Source of the DNA: Erinaceus europaeus
Taxonomy: Eukaryota; Chordata; Mammalia; Eulipotyphla; Erinaceidae
Assembly: GCF_950295315.1 (NCBI RefSeq)
Contig: NC_080171.1
Span: forward strand, 91,931,516 to 91,995,515
Direction: 5' to 3'
Length of the DNA: 64,000 nt
Below are positions 59,001-64,000 of the stretch, piece after piece. Within the stretch, counting starts at the first letter, position 1, and every line of letters starts with the position of its first letter. A program made the position numbers and the translations under genes. The notes below the pieces were generated by a model. That model worked only from the letters and a program-made list of their open reading frames with translations. It was not told the origin of the DNA and did not search any database.

Positions 59001-62000
59001 AGAGACACCTGCAGCACTGTTTCACCACTCGCAAAGCTTTCCCCCTGTAGGTGGGAACCGGAGGCTTAAACCCATGTCCTTGCGCATTGTAATATATGTG
59101 CTCAACCAGGTGCACCACCACCTAGTCCCAGTATTTTATTTTTTAAAGGCCTGTTTTATTTTTTTCATCAGAAACACCACATTCCTTACATTTATTTATT
59201 TATTTATCTCCAGGGTTATCACTGGGGCTTGGTGCCTGCATTATAAATCCACTGCTCCTGGAGGCTGTATTTTCTCTTTTGTTGCCCTTGTTATTTATTG
59301 TTTATTGTTGTTGTTATTATTATTGCTGTCACTGCTGTTGTCATCACTGGATAGGACAGAGAGAAATGGAGAGAGGAGGGGAAGACAGAGAGGGGGAGAG
59401 AAAGACAGACACCTGCAGATCTGCTTCACCGCTTGTGAAGTGACTCCTCTGCAGGTGGGAAGCCAGGGGCTTGAACGAGATCCTTGCGCTTTGTGCCATG
59501 TGCACTTAACCCATTGCACTACTACCTGGCCCCCTTATTTATTTATTTAATTTTTTTTTTTTTCACCAGAATACTGCTTGGTTCTGGCTTATGGTGGTGC
59601 TTCAAATTGAACCTGAAACTCTGGAGGCATGAAAAGGAGTCTCTTTGGATAATCATTATGCTACCTATATCCTGACCTCCCCAATCCTATCCATTACAAT
59701 TTTTTGAGAGTACACACGCCTAAGACAGGGAACCCAGTTCAGTAGTAACTGAACTGGCATACAGTCTTTGCTAAATTTCAGTGCATTATCACAAAGTAAC
59801 AGTGTGTGCACAGGATGACAAAGGGAAGATAATCTAAGCCACAAGGCTTTTCTTGGCCTTCCAGATGTTTTGATTTAAGAACTCTCTTAGCCAACATACC
59901 TGACAAGCACATCTTCACCAGTCAATTCTCTAAGGAGCTGAGTTATCAATCCACTGGTGGTACAGTAGTTTAAAGATTCCTGTGACACAGAGGAAATCTC
60001 CACAATTAGCTGAAAGAAAAGAACAGAAAAGCAGAGAGCTCAAAATCATTCCAAATGTTGTTATACTTCATTTTAAAAAGATTTTATTTCTATAAGAAAA
60101 AGAGAAAGACACTAGAGAACTGCTCAGCTCTGCTGGTACTGAACCTGGGCCCTCAAGCATGCAAGTCCGGTGCTCTAATACACTGAGCTACCTTCCCAGC
60201 CCGAGAATTCATTTTGAAATTTAATGTCAGAATGGACACTTTATATAAATGAATTTGAAAAAGCTACTATTTGTCTACACAAGTAGGTATACTATTATAC
60301 ACATAGGAAATAGCAACAACATTGTAAAAGTCATTTATACAGTCAATCACTCACCTATGCAATCAACAAGTTGTGTTGCTATGTTCTGAGGATTTACTCA
60401 GCAATATAGGGAGGCTGGGGGAAACTGAAGCACTGCTCAGTTCTGGCTTATGGTGGAGTTTGATCCTTGGGGTCTCTGATACCTCAGGCATAACTATGAA
60501 GTCTATTAACTGTGTGGCCTTGGGTCAATTACTCCATCAATGAGGTTAGTGAGAACAGAGTTAACTGTAGGAACTGAAGACAATGTATGGGAAGATAATT
60601 TTTCACAGTGCTCAGCACAAAACCAAAGCAAATGGGAGCCCATTCCTACTACTACTGACACCAGGGTTTTTTCAAAGTCTAGTTTTGATGCCATCGCCCC
60701 ATTACAGTAACTTATATACCAATGCGTTTTATATGACTGATGCACAAGGCCGAAATTCTTTCCCTTTTCATCACCACCTCGTATATGGCACAGAAAAGAC
60801 TACACATCCAATAAACATATTAATCAAGCCATTTTATCTTCTAGTGTAAGCCTTACTGTGTCCTGTAAGCAACAGAAAAATGTCCTTTTTGTCTTACCTC
60901 ATACACTCTGTATCGAACAATGTCATTTGTTTTCATTACATTTTTCAAATCATCCAGCAGATTGCTTTCAAATAAAGCCTCAAGTCCAGCTTGGGTTAAT
61001 GATATTCTTGACAGGGACTTAATGGCCTTACAAGCAAAGGAAATATTTCAAGTCATAAAAATACAGAATATTAATATCCATTTCAACAAACTGATGTAAA
61101 AGATGAAATATCCCTTGCCCATGAGTATCCACTACCTTTTAACTACTATTATTTATTATAGAAAAGATGGCTAGTGTTCCCAATTAAAAGCAAGTTTAAA
61201 AAAGTTCTACTTTTTAAGTAAGCAGGAATAGTGGATTATTTAGACATATATTCTAGAAAATTGGGATTTACTAGGATTTGTTAACCATTTATTTATTTGA
61301 TAACATTTATATGACATTTTAAAGGCACTCTAAACCTTCACTTTTTTTTTTTGCCTCCAGGGTTATTGCTAGGGCACAGTAACTCCCCTATGAATCCACT
61401 GCTCCTGGAGGCCATTTCCCCCATTTTGTTGCCCTTGTTGTTGCTGGTATTGTTGTTGCTGGATAGGACAGAGAGAAATCGAAAGAGGAGGGAAAGAGAC
61501 AGGGGAGAAAAAGACAGACACCTGCAGACCTGCTTCACTGCTTGTGAAGCGAACCCCCTGCAGGTGAGGAGCTGGGGGCTCGAAATGGGATCCTTACGCT
61601 GGTCCGTGTGCTTTGTGCCATGTTTGCTGAACCCACTGCACTACCGCCTGGCCCCCACTTTTTTTTTATTAAATTATTATTTTTTTAAGATTTTATTTAT
61701 TTTTTAAATTTTTTTAAATATTTATTTTATTTATTTATTCCCTTTTGTTGCCCTTGTTGTTTTATTGTTGTAGTTATTATTGTTGTTGTTGGATAGGAAA
61801 GAGAGAAATGGAGAGAGGAGGGGAAGACAGAGAGGAGGAGAGAAAGATAGACAACTGCAGACCTGCTTCACCGCCTGTGAAGCGACTCCCCTGCAGGTGG
61901 GGAGCCGGGGTTCGAACCGGGATCCTTATACCGGTCCTTGTGCTTTGCGCCACCTGCGCTTAACCCGCTGCGCTACAGCCCGACTCCCTTTATTTATTTA

Positions 62001-63875
62001 TTAATGAGAAGACTGGAGGAGGGAAAAAGGACCAGACATCATGCTGGCACATGTGCTGCTGGGGATCGAACTCAGGACCTTATGTTCGAGAGTCCAAAGC
62101 TTTATCACTGCACCACCTCCCAGACCACCCACTTTCTTTTTTTAACAGAGTACTGTTCAGCTCTGGCTTATGATGGTTCTGGGGACGGAACCAGGACCTC
62201 CATGTCTCAGGCATAAGTCTTTCACATAACCATTATGCTTTCTTCTTGGCCCTAAACGCTCACATTTTAAAAAAAAAAACTATATTTGTTGGATAGAGAC
62301 AGTCAGAAATCAGGACAGAAGGGGGGGAGATAGAGAAGAAAAGAGACAGAGACACCTGTAGCACTGCTTCACCACTCGCAAAGCTTTTCCCCTGCAGGTG
62401 GGGACTGGGAGCTTGAACCTAGTCCTTATCTTATGCATTGTAACATGTACTCAGCCAGATGTCCCACCACTTGGCCCCACCCCCTACTTCTTAATCCAGA
62501 AAGTCTTTCTTTGTTAGGGCACTAATGTCTCTGCATGTGTATAAACTGTGATTCTAGCTGACTCACCGCTTTAGCTACAGACAGATTTTCTCCACCAATA
62601 CAATAAACTATTTGTTTTAGTAATTCAGCATTATTTAGAATCTCAGTAACAGCATCAGAATTTTCAACAATTCTTCCAACCTGAAAGAAAAAAAGAATAA
62701 ATAAAAATACTCTTCCCACGTACAGCAAGATGTAAACATATGCTTGCCAGTTATTTTAGGAGTTACTGACTACAATTATAAGACAAACTATTTTTTTAGC
62801 TATGTTGACCTTGGGAAATTGATGTAACTTTTGTGAGCCTAATTTCTTATCTATAAAATAATGCAATCCTTAACTGCAGGACAATTAAGAAAATTAAGTG
62901 AGATTAAATAGAGAATCTGCCACTGTTTTGGCACATAAATGGCTAAAAATTAAATTGATACATTTCCCTGTTTCGTTGAAAAGGAAAAACAGCTGTACCT
63001 GTTCCAGATAACCCACTGCTCAGCCGCTAACATTTCAACTACATAATCCTTAGCAGTAGCTCTTCACTCAAATAATAGGATAGTTTGGTTACCAGGGCAT
63101 TAAGAGTGACTGTTTTAATTTGTTGGTTCAATGTCCTTCACAATAAAGAGTACTTTATTCATGCCCCTATAATAAAAAGATTAACAACAGCAATCTTTTT
63201 CTCTAGACTATGATAGGTTTCATATTTCTTGGTAGCTCTATCAGTATAGGGTGCAATGTCCAGTAGGTAGAAGGTGATGAATGATTCAGATGGTACTTAG
63301 GTGGCACTTGTTACTTCAACTATATTCCCCTAGTTAGAGTTAGCTGTGTACACACATTACAACAGACTAGGTACTTCCTAGGGACATAGAGAGATTGTTT
63401 TTTGTTGTTGTTGTTTTGTTTTTTAATCTTTATTTATTGGACAGAGAGAGCCAGAAATTGAGAGGAAAAGGGCTGATAGGGAGAGAGGCAGCAAGACACC
63501 TGCAACACTGCTTCACCATTCACAAAGCTTTCCTCCTGCAGGTGGGGACCGGAGGGTCGAGCCTGGGTCCTTGTGTATTGTAACATGTGAGCTCAACCGG
63601 GTACACTACCACCTGGGCCCCAGAGAGGTTGTGTTTTCTTCATCTCTGTGGCACCCAGTTCTGAGTTGGGCCAGGAGCAGGGAGCCACTAAATGTTGACT
63701 CTCCTATTATGTGTTAGGAAAGTTTCATACCTGGGACAGAGTAAGGATTTTTACAGAGTCATTAGAGTGAGCCAGTCCTCTTTGCAGTTCAACCCTGAGG
63801 TTCCGGGCCATCTGAACTGGTTCCACAGCTTGGAGCAATTTCTCCAAAATGGACACACACAAAGTGGTTTGTTCC
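46743..63875 (-). CDS. PSMD5: PSMD5 (S5B), 26S proteasome base-assembly chaperone (exons 2-10)
   Basis: PSMD5 binds the ATPase PSMC2 and helps assemble the 19S base; it is released from the mature 26S proteasome. Coding exons: 63731-63875, 62567-62680, 60898-61026, 59900-60009, 57992-58134, 56242-56433, 52353-52462, 50682-50822 and 46743-47000, all in phase. They encode residues 59-504 by human numbering, with only a split Arg58 and the N-terminal 57 residues (exon 1) lost past 64000. The protein is all-helical with HEAT/ARM-like repeats, so no catalytic motif is expected. Recognised stretches include [53 protein letters not shown] and the C-terminus [15 protein letters not shown]. All visible exons are intact. 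Introns are heavily loaded with SINEs. Confidence 0.96.
47139..47890 (+). repeat. SINEs type D, A and C in PSMD5 intron 9
   Basis: D 47139-47275, A 47338-47535, old C 47652-47890. Confidence 0.83.
48094..48563 (+). repeat. Two type E and one young type D SINE
   Basis: E 48094-48215 and 48225-48335; D 48401-48563 has a 16-bp duplication GAATATGGATAGTATA and a nearly intact tRNA-like head. 48564-49119 is unique and AT-rich. Confidence 0.9.
49120..49412 (+). repeat. SINE type A and type G
   Basis: A 49120-49270; G 49293-49412. Confidence 0.8.
49415..49682 (-). repeat. Chimeric SINE: type C body, type A head
   Basis: 49415-49608 is C up to GATAGATAACC; 49609-49682 continues with an A-type head ACCACCACCCCGGCCCC. 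The middle CACCTGCAGGTGGGGA region is missing. Confidence 0.78.
49720..49930 (+). repeat. L2-like relic
   Basis: GTAAATTCCATGAAGGAAGC and TTTGTTCACTATTTTATTCC resemble L2 3' sequence. Confidence 0.5.
49966..50285 (+). repeat. SINE type C
   Basis: Carries (AAAT)n before the GCTGCCAGGAGTGGAGGC block. 50286-50681 is unique up to exon 9. Confidence 0.88.
50682..50822 (-). CDS. PSMD5: PSMD5 exon 9
   Basis: Encodes [20 protein letters not shown] through HCAALKVFT (47 codons). Acceptor TGTCTTCTAG lies within 20 bases of a LINE-1 3' fragment. Donor ACG|GTTGGTATG is weak. Confidence 0.94.
50836..51110 (+). mobile_element. LINE-1 3' end with short 5' inversion
   Basis: 50840-50866 (CTCTTTCCCTAGTAGGGT) is the reverse complement of the 3'UTR segment that should precede GGGAGTATGGACCGACC, so the first ~25 bases are inverted. 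This is the signature of twin priming. Confidence 0.8.
51216..51428 (-). repeat. Old type C SINE
   Basis: CTGAGGTTATCACTGGGGCT start, GATCCACCGCCCAGC head. Confidence 0.78.
51451..52103 (-). mobile_element. LINE-1, 5'-truncated, minus
   Basis: 3' T run, 3'UTR and the last part of ORF2 (GTAGTATGTCACTGTGTATA). ACACCTTTTTT is repeated at both ends. PSMD5 intron 8. Confidence 0.87.
52353..52462 (-). CDS. PSMD5: PSMD5 exon 8
   Basis: Encodes [20 protein letters not shown] through [12 protein letters not shown] (residues 337-372). Acceptor ACTTCAAAG is poor in pyrimidines; donor CCA|GTAAGT is strong. It is the most diverged exon against remembered human sequence (for example [10 protein letters not shown] for IGHQSKNAPV). 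Confidence 0.93.
52602..52960 (+). repeat. SINE type C, full
   Basis: Head GGGTTGGGTGGTAGTGTAGT; 17-nt A tail. Confidence 0.93.
53452..53893 (-). repeat. SINE type B and type D, minus
   Basis: B 53452-53742; D 53744-53893 ending CACCTCCCAGACC. Confidence 0.92.
54005..54338. repeat. Type C/A remnant (-) and type A (+)
   Basis: 54005-54162 minus with most of the middle deleted; plus A 54192-54338. Confidence 0.78.
54338..54840 (-). repeat. MIR split by a full type C SINE
   Basis: MIR parts 54338-54391 and 54724-54840. The C SINE 54392-54723 (minus) duplicated GTTATACC. Confidence 0.78.
54920..55040 (-). repeat. Type D SINE
   Basis: TGCCAGGGACTGAACTTGGG; head partly altered. Confidence 0.8.
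55131..55620 (+). repeat. SINE type B and type A
   Basis: B 55131-55400, A 55425-55620. AATAG(T/A)ATCTACA recurs three times as successive target duplications. Confidence 0.92.
55688..55950 (+). repeat. Type E SINE inserted in another type E
   Basis: Inner copy 55741-55861; outer halves 55688-55740 and 55862-55950; TTCATTTCTG is duplicated at the join. Confidence 0.88.
55975..56145 (+). repeat. Old type F/H SINE
   Basis: GGGCTAGCTCACTAGGTAAA head; CTGGGCTAGATAT duplicated at its start. Within 100 bases of PSMD5 exon 7. Confidence 0.65.
56242..56433 (-). CDS. PSMD5: PSMD5 exon 7
   Basis: Encodes [20 protein letters not shown] through [13 protein letters not shown]. Acceptor TCTTTAG. The donor ACAG|GTTGGTATG is weak (T at +3). 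Confidence 0.95.
56434..56994. other. PSMD5 intron 6, mostly unique
   Basis: Holds a small LINE-1 3' fragment (-) at 56738-56812 and a G-type relic near 56870-56985. Confidence 0.55.
56995..57405 (-). repeat. Type D SINE split by type B, both minus
   Basis: B 57008-57280 lies in the tail of D (57281-57405). Confidence 0.85.
57461..57708. repeat. Two type H SINEs, tail to tail
   Basis: Plus copy 57461-57565 directly abuts a minus copy 57567-57708, an inverted pair with almost no spacer. Confidence 0.75.
57992..58134 (-). CDS. PSMD5: PSMD5 exon 6
   Basis: Encodes [20 protein letters not shown] through DPFSSFYLP. It starts with the last base of Arg224 and ends with the first of Gly272. Acceptor ACATTTCAG, donor CAG|GTAAGA. 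Confidence 0.94.
58218..58368 (-). repeat. MIR relic with small tandem repeat
   Basis: MIR core 58236-58340; AGTAATAGAGGTGTA occurs twice at 58330-58366. Confidence 0.65.
58409..58783. repeat. Type A (+) and an unclassified old SINE (-)
   Basis: A 58409-58590 with a short head deletion; minus relic 58616-58783. Confidence 0.75.
58915..59680 (-). repeat. SINEs type A, C and E, minus
   Basis: A 58915-59130 (AGTATTTTATTT duplicated), full C 59204-59534, E 59552-59680. Confidence 0.9.
59900..60009 (-). CDS. PSMD5: PSMD5 exon 5
   Basis: Encodes [20 protein letters not shown] through GEDVLV and the first two bases of Arg224. Acceptor TTCTTTCAG, donor CAG|GTATGT. Confidence 0.94.
60078..60202 (-). 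repeat. Type G SINE
   Basis: Ends GAGCTACCTTCCCAGCCC, 68 bases upstream of PSMD5 exon 5. Confidence 0.75.
60385..60545 (-). repeat. Type E SINE in a possible MIR
   Basis: E 60385-60505; the following GTGTGGCCTTGGGTCAATTA is MIR-like on the plus strand. Confidence 0.6.
60898..61026 (-). CDS. PSMD5: PSMD5 exon 4
   Basis: Encodes 43 codons from [20 protein letters not shown] to DIVRYRVYE. Acceptor CTTGTAAG is short of pyrimidines; donor GAG|GTAAGA is strong. Confidence 0.93.
61341..62253 (-). repeat. SINEs type C, D (split by B) and E, minus
   Basis: C 61341-61656; B 61712-61988 inserted in D (61680-61711 and 61989-62128); E 62134-62253. Confidence 0.9.
62268..62479 (-). repeat. SINE type A
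   Basis: Head CCCACCACTTGGCCCC; 88 bases from PSMD5 exon 3. Confidence 0.88.
62567..62680 (-). CDS. PSMD5: PSMD5 exon 3
   Basis: Encodes 38 codons from [20 protein letters not shown] to NLSVAKA. Acceptor TTCTTTCAG, donor GCG|GTGAGT. Confidence 0.96.
62700..63400. other. PSMD5 intron 2, mostly unique
   Basis: MIR-like GAGCCTAATTTCTTATCTAT near 62840; otherwise no repeat or exon. Confidence 0.5.
63410..63620 (-). repeat. SINE type A
   Basis: Flanked by imperfect AGAGAGATTGT copies. Ends 110 bases from PSMD5 exon 2. Confidence 0.9.
63731..63875 (-). CDS. PSMD5: PSMD5 exon 2
   Basis: Encodes [20 protein letters not shown] through VKILTLSQ (residues 59-106). Acceptor CCTTTAG, donor CAG|GTATGA. 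The first base completes Arg58 from the off-window exon 1. Confidence 0.93.
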
Positions 63876-63941
63876 CTAAAGGAGATACCAAGATTTCATG
63901 AGCTCAAGTCCTGCTGCATAGGAAACAACAACCTAATACAT

Positions 63942-64000
63942 TCTTTTTTTTTTTTTTTTTGATTAATTTATCTGTATAGGGGGATTAATGGTTTACAGTA
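63942..64000 (-). mobile_element. LINE-1 3' end, running off the window
   Basis: T run then GGGGGATTAATGGTTTACAG, the same 3' end seen at 31.85 and 51.47 kb. Confidence 0.8.

Noticed and set aside
63876..64000. PSMD5 exon 1
   Set aside because: The sequence beyond the exon 2 acceptor is intron and then a LINE-1 3' end; exon 1 lies right of the window.

Overview
This window is nuclear DNA from a placental mammal, most likely a hedgehog (Erinaceus). I infer this from well over 100 copies of tRNA-derived SINEs of the kind I associate with hedgehogs, together with young LINE-1 3' ends, old MIR fragments, and exons split by GT-AG introns. I see no bacterial, phage or CRISPR content. The gene order matches, from memory, human 9q33.2: FBXW2, B3GALT9, PSMD5.

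Layout. (1) 1-26.4 kb: FBXW2 on the minus strand. Coding exons 2-6 (18345 down to 6422) are present. Exon 1 is non-coding and lies in a CpG island near 26.2-26.6 kb. The last ~95 codons lie off the left edge. (2) 26.4-35.8 kb: a repeat-rich stretch with a nested pair of LINE-1s on opposite strands. It is probably the 5' intron of B3GALT9, because a plus-strand splice donor sits in the FBXW2 CpG island. (3) 35.8-40.2 kb: B3GALT9 on the plus strand. Its ATG is in a 6-nt coding exon, the rest is one exon, and a solo endogenous-retrovirus LTR sits at the stop codon. (4) 41.0-41.4 kb: an RPL39 processed pseudogene. (5) 46.3-64.0 kb: PSMD5 on the minus strand, exons 10 back to 2. Exon 1 is off the right edge.

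The three genes are not a pathway. FBXW2 is an SCF ubiquitin-ligase receptor, PSMD5 is a chaperone for proteasome base assembly, and B3GALT9 is an orphan Golgi GT31 glycosyltransferase. FBXW2 and B3GALT9 probably share a divergent promoter.

SINE types used below (my labels). A: head GGGCCGGGTGGTGGCGCACC, tail CTCTATCCAATAAATAAA. B: head GGAGTCGGGCGGTAGCGCAG, tail with ACAACAATAATAACTACAAC. C: like B plus a 3' block CTCCAGGAGCAGTGGATTC. D: GTCCGGGAGGTGGCGCAGTG, ending CTCATTAATAAATAAA. E: GTAGATAGCATAATGGTTAT, ending GCTGAGCAGTGCTCTGGT. F, G, H: older tRNA-like types. SINE edges are good to about 5-10 bases. The window shows no new multi-gene system. The most unusual items are the LTR at the B3GALT9 stop codon, the altered DxD motif of B3GALT9, and several inverted repeats.
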